Assembly (NCBI RefSeq): GCF_039592695.1
Contig: NZ_JBBUTK010000001.1
Location: 62,001 to 126,000 of the forward strand
Length of the DNA: 64,000 nucleotides
From: Flagellimonas_A sp039592695
GTDB taxonomy: Bacteria; Bacteroidota; Bacteroidia; Flavobacteriales; Flavobacteriaceae
Direction: 5' to 3'
Part shown: piece after piece, positions 49,991-58,432 of the stretch
Position numbering within the stretch: position 1 is the stretch's first letter
Layout: each line of letters begins with the position of its first letter
Translations under genes and position numbers: made by a program
Notes under the pieces: model-generated
Told to the model about the DNA's origin: nothing
Seen by the model: the letters and a program-made list of their open reading frames with translations, nothing else
The model's database searches: none

Positions 49991-51793
49991 TTAAGACCAT
50001 ATTCTAAATGGAATCAATCCCCGGACTATCAATACAGCTAGCCATTGAAAAGTCGCAAGGATACTAATTCGGTCGATTTGTGAGGTTCTGATCCTAAAAG
50101 ACTTTATAAGACCAACAGCCATACTTAACGGCAAAAGTCCTGTAAAAACTGCCAGTAAAATGTTCGCTAAAGTTAGCTCACCTAATTTGAGAAAGGGCTG
50201 TAACAGTAAAAACGGAATTGGAATAATGAGTGCGACAATCGAAAGGAATGGGAATTTTATTGCTTGATTTGAACTGAATAACTGCTTTTTAAAAAGCTTG
50301 TAAATACCCCTAGCGATAATCAAAAATATACCTAACAGCCCCAAAACAAGACTAAGCCAGAGTAATCCCAAATAAATTGGACTCACTTTTTCATAGGTCA
50401 ATAGTCCATCGCTGATTATAGCGTTTTCATCATTTTTGTACAGAACGTGCGAGGGATTAATTCTATCTTCTTTTTTGAATAAATTCCCTGTAATTGGCAG
50501 TAGGCTAAAAGTTTCATTTTGTAAGGATTTAACCTTTACTCTATCTGATTCCATTTGTACTTGGATATAATTGAAGAGTAAATCTAGGTATCCAAACTTT
50601 GAAAATTGAATCGGGTTGATTTTGTAATAGCCCTCATACTCATCGATATTTTGGGGCAGTTCATTCAATACTGCTCTTTTTGGAGGTTTATTAACCTTCA
50701 AATGCTCAATAAAGAGTCTGTTGAACTTTTCATAATCCGCATTTTCACTATCCATATTAAAGGATATAAAAAAGGCTTTTTTCTCTTCTGGAAATAGGTA
50801 AAATGTGGCTCTGTAACCAATAGTATTACCACGATGAAAATAGCCCACCACTCCATATCTATCCCGATAACTAAGTCCATATTGATATCCTGTCGTCAAT
50901 CCATTTTTGTTGGCTTCTGTGGAATCGGGTTTTCCAATTTGTCTTAACAAAGTCTCGTCAATAAAAACGTTGCCGCTAATTACACCATCGCTCATTAAAA
51001 ACTTAGCCAGTATAGCCATATCATTCGCTGTTGTCACGAATTGACCTGCTGGACGTAAAAACATAGGTAGGTTTGCTTGGGTATTTTGATTATCAAAATG
51101 CCCCATCGCTAGACTTTCGTCTTTATATAAACCTTCTTGACTAACAAACTGAAAGGTACTATGTACCATCCCCAATGGTTTAAGAAGGTGCTCATCTAAA
51201 TAGGATTCATACGGTTGGCCAGTAACTTTTTCTATTACAAGTCCTAATAGCGAATACCCCATATTTGAGTACGAAAAACGAGTACCGGGTTTTGTCCGCA
51301 CTTTAAGAACAGATGGATTTCGAGTAAATAAATATTCTAATGGCGTGTTTGGTTTTGCCTTTGTACTGAACACTTGCCAAAATCTGGAATCCTCAATTCC
51401 TGAAGTGTGATTTAACAGGTGTAGAATTGTAATTGGACTGGAATCTTCCCAGGGATTGTCAATATTTATATCAGGTATGTATTGATTTATTGGAGAATTC
51501 AAATCAAGTTTCTCTTGACTTATTAGCCTAAGAACACCCGTAGCAATAAGGGTTTTTGTAATAGAGCCTACTAGCACTTTGTCTTCTTTTTTCAAAAGCG
51601 CTTTAGAACTGACATTCTTTAACCCAACTGCTCCTGTTTGTATTGTATCGTTATTTACAATCGCCCAAACAGCACCGGATAAACTTTCTTCGTCTGTCGC
51701 CTTTAATAGTTGATAATCAATCACAGCATTGGTCTGCGCAACAACGGACAATGGTGATGTAATTATTATAACAATGATGAAGAATCTTGTCAT
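49991..51793 (-). CDS. beta-lactamase-fold serine hydrolase with C-terminal membrane segments
   Basis: The 600-residue envelope protein has a signal peptide (FFIIVIIITSPLSVVAQ). The class C beta-lactamase/penicillin-binding fold (about 25-370) has Ser77-x-x-Lys80 in VGSITKTLIA, Tyr175-Ser-Asn177 in FSYSNMGYS and the third motif as His-Arg-Gly in FHRGNTIGY, so it should be catalytically complete. A linker domain follows, then four membrane helices (about 455-600). Esterase, D-aminopeptidase or peptidase function is possible. Beta-lactam resistance is not implied. Confidence 0.87.
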   Translation of the reverse strand: MTRFFIIVIIITSPLSVVAQTNAVIDYQLLKATDEESLSGAVWAIVNNDTIQTGAVGLKNVSSKALLKKEDKVLVGSITKTLIATGVLRLISQEKLDLNSPINQYIPDINIDNPWEDSSPITILHLLNHTSGIEDSRFWQVFSTKAKPNTPLEYLFTRNPSVLKVRTKPGTRFSYSNMGYSLLGLVIEKVTGQPYESYLDEHLLKPLGMVHSTFQFVSQEGLYKDESLAMGHFDNQNTQANLPMFLRPAGQFVTTANDMAILAKFLMSDGVISGNVFIDETLLRQIGKPDSTEANKNGLTTGYQYGLSYRDRYGVVGYFHRGNTIGYRATFYLFPEEKKAFFISFNMDSENADYEKFNRLFIEHLKVNKPPKRAVLNELPQNIDEYEGYYKINPIQFSKFGYLDLLFNYIQVQMESDRVKVKSLQNETFSLLPITGNLFKKEDRINPSHVLYKNDENAIISDGLLTYEKVSPIYLGLLWLSLVLGLLGIFLIIARGIYKLFKKQLFSSNQAIKFPFLSIVALIIPIPFLLLQPFLKLGELTLANILLAVFTGLLPLSMAVGLIKSFRIRTSQIDRISILATFQWLAVLIVRGLIPFRIWS

Positions 51794-51884
51794 TTGTCTT
51801 TCAGGTTTTTTGTAACATTTTTCATATTACATCGCCCATAATCGTTCGTTTTTTGATTGATTTTTGATGAATTTGTTGAAAGCT

Positions 51885-52616
51885 TTAAACGATTAGCTTC
51901 CTAATGTTTTCCAAATAGCTTCGGCTTACCTTGACCATATCGCCATTTGTCATAATTAATTCGTAACTCGAAGGATAACTGTACGCTTCCTTCACATTAT
52001 TGATATTGATGACCGCAGAGCGGTGCACCCTGATAAACTGCTGTGGATTTAGCTTTTCTTCCAGTTTTGACAAGCCGTAGCTGGTCAAATGTGAGCCCTT
52101 TTCCAGAATAAGTTTCGCATAATTGCCATCTGCCTGAATATAAATGATGTCTGCCACTGGTATATTGATAAGCTTATTGCGAACAGAAACCAAGATATTG
52201 GTAAGGTGCGTTTCCTGTTCGTTTAGTCCATTGACCAAAGTCTGGATTTGATTGAGATAGCTTTTATCATTGGTCATTATTTTTTCAATGGCCTCATCAA
52301 AACGTTCCTGTTTAAAGGGTTTAAGCAAGTAATCCACGGCGTGTACCTCAAAAGCTTTAAACGCATATTGGTCATAGGCCGTAGAGAAGATGATTTGCGG
52401 CATTTCTTCCAAGCGTTGCAATACCTCAAAACCCGTTAATCCCGGCATTTGTATATCCAGAAATACCAAATCTGGTTTAAAAGTATTGATGGCCTTTACC
52501 GCATCAACACCATTGTTGCATTCTTCAATAATGACCAAGTCTTTATGGGGTTGTAAAAATTCCTTAATCAGTTTTCTTGCTGGCTCCTCGTCATCAACGA
52601 TAATTACCTTTTTCAT
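51885..52616 (-). CDS. LytTR-family response regulator
   Basis: The 243-residue regulator has a receiver domain with acidic pocket DDEE (8-11), phospho-acceptor Asp54 in FLDIQMP, Thr in IFSTAYDQ-type segment and Lys in LLKPFKQ. The C-terminal LytTR domain contains IIYIQADGNYAKLIL and FIRVHRSAVININNVKEA. It forms an ATGA-coupled pair with the kinase upstream. Three TTGCAAT-containing repeats lie in the divergent region beyond the kinase and may be its sites. Confidence 0.93.
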   Translation of the reverse strand: MKKVIIVDDEEPARKLIKEFLQPHKDLVIIEECNNGVDAVKAINTFKPDLVFLDIQMPGLTGFEVLQRLEEMPQIIFSTAYDQYAFKAFEVHAVDYLLKPFKQERFDEAIEKIMTNDKSYLNQIQTLVNGLNEQETHLTNILVSVRNKLINIPVADIIYIQADGNYAKLILEKGSHLTSYGLSKLEEKLNPQQFIRVHRSAVININNVKEAYSYPSSYELIMTNGDMVKVSRSYLENIRKLIV

Positions 52617-53641
52617 TGTGTTTCAGTTTTTTCTAACGGAATGGAAAAGCTCACACAAAGTCCTTTGGGCTTGTTTTCGGTGAATTGTATTCCCATTCCA
52701 TATATTTTTAAAAGTCTTTCGTTGGTGTTCGCTAGTCCAACGCCTTTGCTTAATAATTTATCTTTTGCTTCACCATGAATCCCCTTACCTGTATCGCATA
52801 TAGAAATTTCGAGCGCATCAGTACGATGGGTCACATTAATGGCAATATGACCGCCTTCAATTTGAGGTGAGATACCGTGCTTCACACTATTTTCCACAAT
52901 AGGTTGCATAATGATAGGGGGTATTAACAGCTCTGTTGATTCTCTGTCAGCATTTATCTCATAAGTCAGCCTCTTCCCAAATCGTTCTTTTTCCAAATCC
53001 AGATATTTTCTAACAAATTCCAGTTCTTCTTCCAGCGGTATTCGTTTTTCACGGGAAGCTTTTAATTGATAGCGAAACAAATCCGACAGTTCATTGACCA
53101 TATTTCGGGCATTTTTCGCCGTCGTTGGTATAGCAGAGTTGATGGTGTTGAACACATTGTACAAAAAGTGCGGATTCAATTGTGCTTTTAGGGCTGATAG
53201 TTCGCTTTCGGCATTCAATCGTTTCAGTTCAGCAGACAATAATTCTTGTTGCCTTAATTCTTTGGAATAGATATAGACGTGAAAAATGCCAAATTGAATC
53301 GCATAAAAAAGAAGGGTTAGATACACATCCCAAACCACGCGTTGCCCTTGAAGCCTAAAAAGGGCATAATAATCGCAGAGGAGATAGTAAACATAAATCC
53401 ATATCAATGTAAAAAGGGGCATTGTGATAAGGTGTAGCCATCCTTTCTTCCAAATGGAAAGCGAAGCCAGTTTCTTAAAGAACAGCCAAATCAAGGGAAT
53501 GGTTAATATAGCTTTGAGCACGAAGTTTATTATCATACCCATCGGGTTGAGCCACCGACCAATATCAATGTTCAATACAGCTTGGTAAAACACTCCCATA
53601 AGTGCGTAGAAAAGGACAATAAGTAGAATTTCTTTTTTCAA
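52613..53641 (-). CDS. LytS/YehU-type sensor histidine kinase
   Basis: The 342-residue kinase has four membrane segments (about 5-22, 34-55, 70-90 and 106-125), a helix linker, and the His_kinase signature KAQLNPHFLYNVFNTINS with His158. The ATPase part has QPIVENSVKHGIS and GVGLANTNERLLKIYG. The start is TTG at 53641: an in-frame TGA lies only three codons upstream, so no ATG is available without losing the first helix. It is coupled to the regulator by ATGA. Confidence 0.92.
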   Translation of the reverse strand: MKKEILLIVLFYALMGVFYQAVLNIDIGRWLNPMGMIINFVLKAILTIPLIWLFFKKLASLSIWKKGWLHLITMPLFTLIWIYVYYLLCDYYALFRLQGQRVVWDVYLTLLFYAIQFGIFHVYIYSKELRQQELLSAELKRLNAESELSALKAQLNPHFLYNVFNTINSAIPTTAKNARNMVNELSDLFRYQLKASREKRIPLEEELEFVRKYLDLEKERFGKRLTYEINADRESTELLIPPIIMQPIVENSVKHGISPQIEGGHIAINVTHRTDALEISICDTGKGIHGEAKDKLLSKGVGLANTNERLLKIYGMGIQFTENKPKGLCVSFSIPLEKTETQ

Positions 53642-53657
53642 TTTTTTAAATCATTTT

Positions 53658-53778
53658 TTGCAATTAACCAATTATTAATCAATTGAACTGCAAATATTTA
53701 AAAGAATTTCAGAACGGTAAACCAAATTCTTTTGAGTTGCAATATAACCGTGTGAATGGACTGATTGCAATCCGAACG
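53658..53778. promoter_or_regulatory. three TTGCAAT-nn-AAC repeats in a divergent promoter region
   Basis: TTGCAATTAACC (53658-53669), TTGCAATATAACCG (53737-53750) and TTGCAATCCGAACG (53765-53778) share TTGCAAT followed by an AAC core. The last two are direct repeats 28 bp apart. They lie in the 221-bp gap between the kinase and the DUF5686-like gene. LytTR regulators bind direct repeats, usually about 21 bp apart, so the spacing is not ideal. Confidence 0.4.
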
Positions 53779-53862
53779 ATTATATCGCCATTGGTCAGAA
53801 ACCACTTTATTAAATGCGCGTATGAAGATTTCTTTGCACTGTGAATTTTAAATCAGATTACG

Positions 53863-55161
53863 ATGAAAACAGCAGTAGAAAGAAGCAGAATATGGGGTTT
53901 GCCATTACTTTTTATCCTATTGGCAGTACAAAACTCTTGGGGGCAGCAAGAAGGTTATAACCCATCAGATTATCCTGAATATTATTACACCAAAATAGGG
54001 CTGCCCAATATTCTTTTCTCAGGTGTTTTGTTGAAGAATACTGAAAAGAAACAGGTATGGTACATCCCAAATATTTTTGAACAGTTTCCTGCTAATACGG
54101 TGGAAGGTTTCGTTTTCAGTCCACAAGTACGGTTTACCCAAAATTATGAAGACGGACGATTTTTGAGCTTGAACCCCAACCTGAGATACGGATTCGGTAG
54201 CGAACGTTTTCAGGCGCAATTGAAGACCCAATATTTATATCGGCCAGAATCAAATGGTCTTTTGGAAATCTCTGGAGGGCGAGCCGTAGAACAATTATAT
54301 GATGAAAGTACATTAAGCGCGTTTAACAATTCCTTGAATACCTTTGCGTTTCGTGAAAACTTTTTGAAAATCTACGAGCGTTCTTATGTGGAACTTGCAC
54401 ATACGTTTTCACCAATTAAGGACTTTCTATTGACAACTTCGGTAAGTTGGAACGAGAGAAACCCGTTGACCAATCTAGAGAAATATGAAAATGACGAAGA
54501 TTTTACGTCCAACGCTCCTGAGAATGAAGAATTGGAAGATACCGCTTTCGCAAAACATACCGCGGTTCTTTTTGATGCCAAACTGAGATGGCAGGTCGGT
54601 CATCAATTTTCCAAACAACGGGGACGAATGGTTTCTTCGGGTAAATATCCTGCATTGACCCTTTCATACACCAATGCTGTTGATGAACTTTTGGGCGGAG
54701 ACGTGTCCTATCAAAAACTGGCATTTGGTATCGAAGATGAGTTTGAAATCGGGCATTATGCCTTTGGCAAGTTCTTTTTGGAAGCAGGCGACTTTGTGTC
54801 CCAGGACGCCTTGACGTTTGTAGATTTCAATCATTTTAAAGGAAAGGAAACGGTCTATGGCGAATATGGCATCGACCAGTTTCACCTTTTGGATTATTAC
54901 AGATATAGCACCGCAGATTTTTACGTGCAGGGGCATTATGAGCATTATTTCAGGCCTTTTCATTTTATCTATGATGAAGTGGATTATAGACCCGTGGCAG
55001 GGGTTCACTATTTATACACCAAAGAGGGTGGTCATTATGCCGAATTGGGGATTGGTATGGACAACATGTTCAAGGGCAAATGGCGTGTTGATCTGTATAA
55101 CAGTTGGCGAGATGGTAAGCACGAAAGTTTCGGAGTTCGGGTAGGGATTGGTTTTGATTGA
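53863..55161 (+). CDS. outer-membrane barrel related to the C-terminal half of DUF5686 proteins
   Basis: The 432-residue protein has its own signal peptide (LPLLFILLAVQNSWGQ). From VEGFVFSPQVRFTQNY through LSLNPNLRYGFGSERFQAQL, IYERSYVELAHTFSPIKDF, SSGKYPALTLSYTNAVDEL and DVSYQKLAFGIEDEFEIG to HYLYTKEGGHYAELGIGMDN it follows the barrel of DUF5686 proteins. Those are usually about 830 residues long and carry a carboxypeptidase-regulatory-like domain and an extra N-terminal region, both absent here. It is divergent from a LytTR/LytS pair, a possible regulator. Confidence 0.75.
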   Translation: MKTAVERSRIWGLPLLFILLAVQNSWGQQEGYNPSDYPEYYYTKIGLPNILFSGVLLKNTEKKQVWYIPNIFEQFPANTVEGFVFSPQVRFTQNYEDGRFLSLNPNLRYGFGSERFQAQLKTQYLYRPESNGLLEISGGRAVEQLYDESTLSAFNNSLNTFAFRENFLKIYERSYVELAHTFSPIKDFLLTTSVSWNERNPLTNLEKYENDEDFTSNAPENEELEDTAFAKHTAVLFDAKLRWQVGHQFSKQRGRMVSSGKYPALTLSYTNAVDELLGGDVSYQKLAFGIEDEFEIGHYAFGKFFLEAGDFVSQDALTFVDFNHFKGKETVYGEYGIDQFHLLDYYRYSTADFYVQGHYEHYFRPFHFIYDEVDYRPVAGVHYLYTKEGGHYAELGIGMDNMFKGKWRVDLYNSWRDGKHESFGVRVGIGFD

Positions 55162-55204
55162 CCAATTAAAGAAATAAAGTCAACAATAGGAGAACTTTCT
55201 GCCA

Positions 55205-55507
55205 CTATCCAAAAAACTGGCCGTTCCACGGAAAATCGGGACCTCTTCCAAAACTACTGTAGTAAATAATAAAGAACAGCAGGCCCAATGCAAGCAGTGA
55301 AACAATGACCGTCCCCTTTTTGAAAACACCCTTGTATTTCAGAAAGAACAATATCAGGACAATGATTGTGCCCAGCACCAAAATGGCATAGTAGCCAAGG
55401 TCTCCCATTTCCCGTCCAAACCGGAGCATGCCAAGAAATAGCGCAAGATTGTAAATGAGCAATCCTGTCAACGAAAAGATGTCCAAAAAGGGCAGTATCT
55501 TTTTCAC
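55205..55507 (-). CDS. small membrane protein, function unknown
   Basis: The 100-residue protein has three membrane segments (about 8-28, 36-56 and 66-85) and a short C-terminal tail FGRGPDFPWNGQFFG. The start is GTG at 55507, 3 nt after the stop of the META-domain lipoprotein gene, so it is the last gene of that operon. No family is recognised. Confidence 0.65.
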   Translation of the reverse strand: MKKILPFLDIFSLTGLLIYNLALFLGMLRFGREMGDLGYYAILVLGTIIVLILFFLKYKGVFKKGTVIVSLLALGLLFFIIYYSSFGRGPDFPWNGQFFG

Positions 55508-55510
55508 AGC

Positions 55511-56401
55511 CTATTTTTTCTGCCAGATGATTGACTTGATTTTCCAATTCTTGACCTCTTCGATTGACCAATTGGTCTTGTCTGGGCCATGGGTATTGCA
55601 ACATATTTCATACGCTATCTTAGAACCTTGAACACTCGCATAGGTATGAAAATGGGGGCTTGTGGCAATTTCGATATTTGGCCTGAGCGATTTGACCGTT
55701 TCGAGAGCCATGCCGACCTGTACCCCATATTGGTCTTGAATATCCGTAGCCAATATTTCCAACGATTTTAGTTGGTTGACGTTATCGTCAAGAACCCCTT
55801 TGAGACTCTGCACATCAGACCCCACCTGCAAAACCTCATGCGTTCCATTCTCAAGTGGTTCTGTTTTTCTTAGGATGGTATCTTTTGGAAAAAGTATTTT
55901 AAGTCCTTTTTTAAGCGAATCGATACTGCTTCTTAAGGGCAATTCGCCAAGGGTGTTTTCTTTTAAAACCAAAGGCTTTGGAGTTTTGGCCATTTTGGTA
56001 AACGTTAGAAACCCTTTGGGTGTTTTCAACAGCAATGTATCGCCTACGATTCCGTATTGATTGACGTTGGACAATTGGTCAAAGTAATCAATCTCCAATT
56101 TGGCATCAGAAGCACACATTTTTCTTGTAGCTCCCACGGCACCAAGTTCTAATTTGTTGGATGATGCGGTGTAGCTTGAAAAATAATTGTTGCAAATCCC
56201 TTTTCCGTGTAATTCATCATGCTCAAAGTTTAAGGTGACTTCTATATGTTTGGCATCGTGGTCGGGAAACTCAGTAAGCTTCCAAGAGGTATTCTCAAGA
56301 TTTCCACCTTGCAGATTCTTTTCAGTATTCGTGCCGCCGCAGCCCATGCTCAAGAAGAGTGCTGTTGCAGACAATAGGTACAAGCTAACTTGATCTTTCA
56401 T
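55511..56401 (-). CDS. META-domain (HslJ-like) lipoprotein with an extra C-terminal domain
   Basis: The 296-residue lipoprotein has a signal peptide with lipobox LFLSMGC. A META-like domain (about 35-135) contains NTSWKLTEF, FEHDELHGKGICNNYFSSYT and LELGAVGATRKMCASDAKLE, the pattern of heat-shock protein HslJ relatives. The remaining 150 residues form a second domain (DSLKKGLKILFPKDTILRKT, then VQVGMALETVKSLRPNIEIA) resembling periplasmic lipoproteins of unknown role. Its start overlaps the preceding small membrane gene by 17 nt. Confidence 0.75.
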   Translation of the reverse strand: MKDQVSLYLLSATALFLSMGCGGTNTEKNLQGGNLENTSWKLTEFPDHDAKHIEVTLNFEHDELHGKGICNNYFSSYTASSNKLELGAVGATRKMCASDAKLEIDYFDQLSNVNQYGIVGDTLLLKTPKGFLTFTKMAKTPKPLVLKENTLGELPLRSSIDSLKKGLKILFPKDTILRKTEPLENGTHEVLQVGSDVQSLKGVLDDNVNQLKSLEILATDIQDQYGVQVGMALETVKSLRPNIEIATSPHFHTYASVQGSKIAYEICCNTHGPDKTNWSIEEVKNWKIKSIIWQKK

Positions 56402-56672
56402 TTTTTCTCAGTTTTTTAAGTATCCATTTGAAAATGATATAAGATGGCAAAAACAAAAGCAAACAGCCCAGAATGAGTGCCACGGCATTGGGCATGCCTG
56501 AAATCCATCCGAATAGAAAAGCCGTGCTCTCAATGGCTTTACCCACATTGAACTGAAATGGGTCGTTTGAGGCGGCCCCTGCGTTTGAATAAAACGCCAC
56601 TATAAAAACAAACAGTGAAACAGCGGCTGAAATTGCTATTGCATAGTTTTTTAAAGTGGTACTTGATTTCAT
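56385..56672 (-). CDS. small membrane protein, function unknown
   Basis: The 95-residue protein has two membrane segments (about 8-28 and 56-82) and a strongly basic C-terminus KWILKKLRKNERSS. It lies 5 nt after the DUF481 gene and overlaps the lipoprotein gene by 17 nt, so the four genes 57436 to 55205 form a tight operon. No family is recognised. Confidence 0.65.
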   Translation of the reverse strand: MKSSTTLKNYAIAISAAVSLFVFIVAFYSNAGAASNDPFQFNVGKAIESTAFLFGWISGMPNAVALILGCLLLFLPSYIIFKWILKKLRKNERSS

Positions 56673-56677
56673 GACTT

Positions 56678-57436
56678 TTAATCAAAAGTGTAAACAACGC
56701 CATTCGTCCATGTGTATTGGGTTCTGGGCACACCCGTTGGCGGGAAGGCATCAAACAGCAGATTGAATGTCGATTTGAATCCCAACCCTTTGTAAATGGT
56801 AAAGGTCAATGAGGTTTCGTTTGAAATCCGGTAATCGCTGAACATCGAAATTTTTGGTTGGTAATAGGTGGTGCTGACCATCGAAACCTGGTCTGATGGA
56901 TACAAACTGAACGACAGGTAGGCACTGCCCCTAACATCTCTATTGATGTTGATTCCAAAAGTTTCGGTTGATTTTTCATACTCGTACATCACCAAGGATC
57001 CCAGATAAAATTTATACTTTTCAGAAGCCCCCAATTTGAATCTGGGGCCGGTGCCCACAAGACTTCGCAGCTCAATGTTTGAAACTGCATCGTACTGTGA
57101 CTGAAAAAAGACCTCCCAAGCGGTTTTCGGCCTGAACTTGTAGTTGTAACGCAGGTGTATGGTGCCGCTGTTTACAAACTTGCTGCTATCCAACTGCTGA
57201 AAATTCAGGTTGGTGACAATCAAGTACAGGTTCTTTTTATTGCGATACTGCAAATGCGCCCTGTTGGTAATCTTGAAGATGTCATTCCTGTTTTTTATAA
57301 GACTCACATCTAGGCTCATGTTGCCCGACCATTTAGAGGTGTCAGTCACCTTTCGCAATGATTCCACATTTACGATTTGCCCATGGGCCTGAATACCAAT
57401 CAAAATGGCCAACGCAAGTAATTTCAAGTTCTTCAT
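56678..57436 (-). CDS. DUF481 family outer-membrane protein
   Basis: The protein has 252 residues from 57436. The longer frame to 57481 runs into a terminator hairpin and was rejected. After a signal peptide (LKLLALAILIGIQAHGQ) come regular beta strands: NMSLDVSLIKNRNDIFKITN, HLRYNYKFRPKTAWEVFFQS and LTFTIYKGLGFKSTFNLLFD. The DUF481 family is a small beta barrel often linked to salt or cold stress, with no known mechanism. It heads a four-gene operon. Confidence 0.78.
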   Translation of the reverse strand: MKNLKLLALAILIGIQAHGQIVNVESLRKVTDTSKWSGNMSLDVSLIKNRNDIFKITNRAHLQYRNKKNLYLIVTNLNFQQLDSSKFVNSGTIHLRYNYKFRPKTAWEVFFQSQYDAVSNIELRSLVGTGPRFKLGASEKYKFYLGSLVMYEYEKSTETFGININRDVRGSAYLSFSLYPSDQVSMVSTTYYQPKISMFSDYRISNETSLTFTIYKGLGFKSTFNLLFDAFPPTGVPRTQYTWTNGVVYTFD

Positions 57437-57446
57437 AAGAGTAGAC

Positions 57447-57503
57447 AAAAAAAGGATTCCCCCTAAATATAGACCAACCAACTATACCTTAAACGGGGGA
57501 ATC
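57447..57503 (-). terminator. intrinsic terminator after the DUF2513 gene
   Basis: On the minus strand GATTCCCCC (57503-57495) pairs perfectly with GGGGGAATC (57463-57455). The 31-nt loop can itself form a small TATAG/CTATA stem. The stem is followed by CC and seven T (57453-57447). It lies 13 nt after the DUF2513 stop. Confidence 0.85.
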
Positions 57504-57515
57504 AAGAAGGAAATC

Positions 57516-57821
57516 TTACATCAAATCTTCAACAACATTTATTCCTTCCTTGACAACATTGACCGTGCTGTTCAACGTTTGGAAAAGGTACTCATGGCCT
57601 TTCCAAGTCGGTCTGGTGGGCAATTCCCTACCTTGTTCATTGATGCCCGTCTTGATAAAATCCGCATCTTTCAACAGTTGAATGTGATAGTCAATCTTTT
57701 TTTTGGAATACCCTTTGACCGTGAACTTGGCGGGGGCCACATCGCCGTTATATTCCATTTTTTCGATGGTACGGATGATTTCCGTAAGGCACAGCATATC
57801 TCTCTTCATCGTTTTTGACAT
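57516..57821 (-). CDS. DUF2513 family protein
   Basis: The 101-residue protein (or 97 from the internal MKRDM start) matches DUF2513: MKRDMLCLTEIIRTIEKMEY, then GYSKKKIDYHIQLLKDADFI and TWKGHEYLFQTLNSTVNVVK. The fold is a winged-helix-like domain, and homologues often occur as small regulators or in mobile elements. Here it lies 18 nt after the HdeD gene in an envelope cluster and may be a local regulator. It is followed by a strong terminator. Confidence 0.8.
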   Translation of the reverse strand: MSKTMKRDMLCLTEIIRTIEKMEYNGDVAPAKFTVKGYSKKKIDYHIQLLKDADFIKTGINEQGRELPTRPTWKGHEYLFQTLNSTVNVVKEGINVVEDLM

Positions 57822-57839
57822 ATCGTTATCTAAACTGTT

Positions 57840-58400
57840 TTATTCTTGAATAGGGGTCGGTGTCGGGGTGGGTATTTCCTCTTTCTGGAAGCCTTTGGCA
57901 ATCAAATAACTTCCGTAGAACAAAAATTGCATGCCCATAAAAACGGTGACCGATAGTGCCCCCACCAAAGGTTTGGCTATGATGACCACACCAAATAAAA
58001 TGGATAGTATGCCCATGATAAGCAATACCCACCATTTTTTGAACATCAATTTTTTGAGCCCAAACGATAGACCCGATTCCAACATGCCGATGGCGACCGT
58101 CCAGAAACCAATGAAGATGACCAACAAAGGTGCGGTCATGGCGGGGTAAAACAAGAGCGCACCGCCTAAGAGCACATCAAGAATGCCCAAGGCGAGGGTC
58201 CAGCCCCATTTGTTGTAGAGTTTTCTAACGGTAATGCTTCCGATTATGAAAATTGTTCCCGTAAAGAGGGTCAAAAACCCAATGGTAGCTGTTAGGCCTA
58301 CTAATGAAGCCAACGGATTTCTAAAGATCAGTACTGCTACGATGATGAACAACGCTCCTCTCAAGAGGTACATCCACCAATTTTTTCTTCTATTTTTCAT
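57840..58400 (-). CDS. HdeD family membrane protein (DUF308)
   Basis: The 186-residue protein has six membrane helices in pairs, with repeated FIIVAVLIFRNPLASLVGLT and GILDVLLGGALLFYPAMTAP and GILSILFGVVIIAKPLVGAL patterns of the DUF308 repeat. HdeD protects E. coli at high cell density in acid. The cell-level role here is unknown. The C-terminus has an unusual PTPTPTP tract. It is 32 nt after the DUF3575 gene and 18 nt before DUF2513. Confidence 0.85.
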   Translation of the reverse strand: MKNRRKNWWMYLLRGALFIIVAVLIFRNPLASLVGLTATIGFLTLFTGTIFIIGSITVRKLYNKWGWTLALGILDVLLGGALLFYPAMTAPLLVIFIGFWTVAIGMLESGLSFGLKKLMFKKWWVLLIMGILSILFGVVIIAKPLVGALSVTVFMGMQFLFYGSYLIAKGFQKEEIPTPTPTPIQE

Positions 58401-58432
58401 GATTGTATGTTTTAGTTGTTTTTCTGTTTATG

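Noticed and set aside
49991..51793. Annotation of the serine hydrolase as a beta-lactamase resistance gene
   Set aside because: The class C fold motifs are shared by esterases and peptidases, and the long membrane-bound C-terminus is unlike resistance enzymes.
57437..57481. Longer N-terminus for the DUF481 protein starting at 57481
   Set aside because: It overlaps the terminator hairpin of the upstream gene, and the signal peptide starts properly at 57436.
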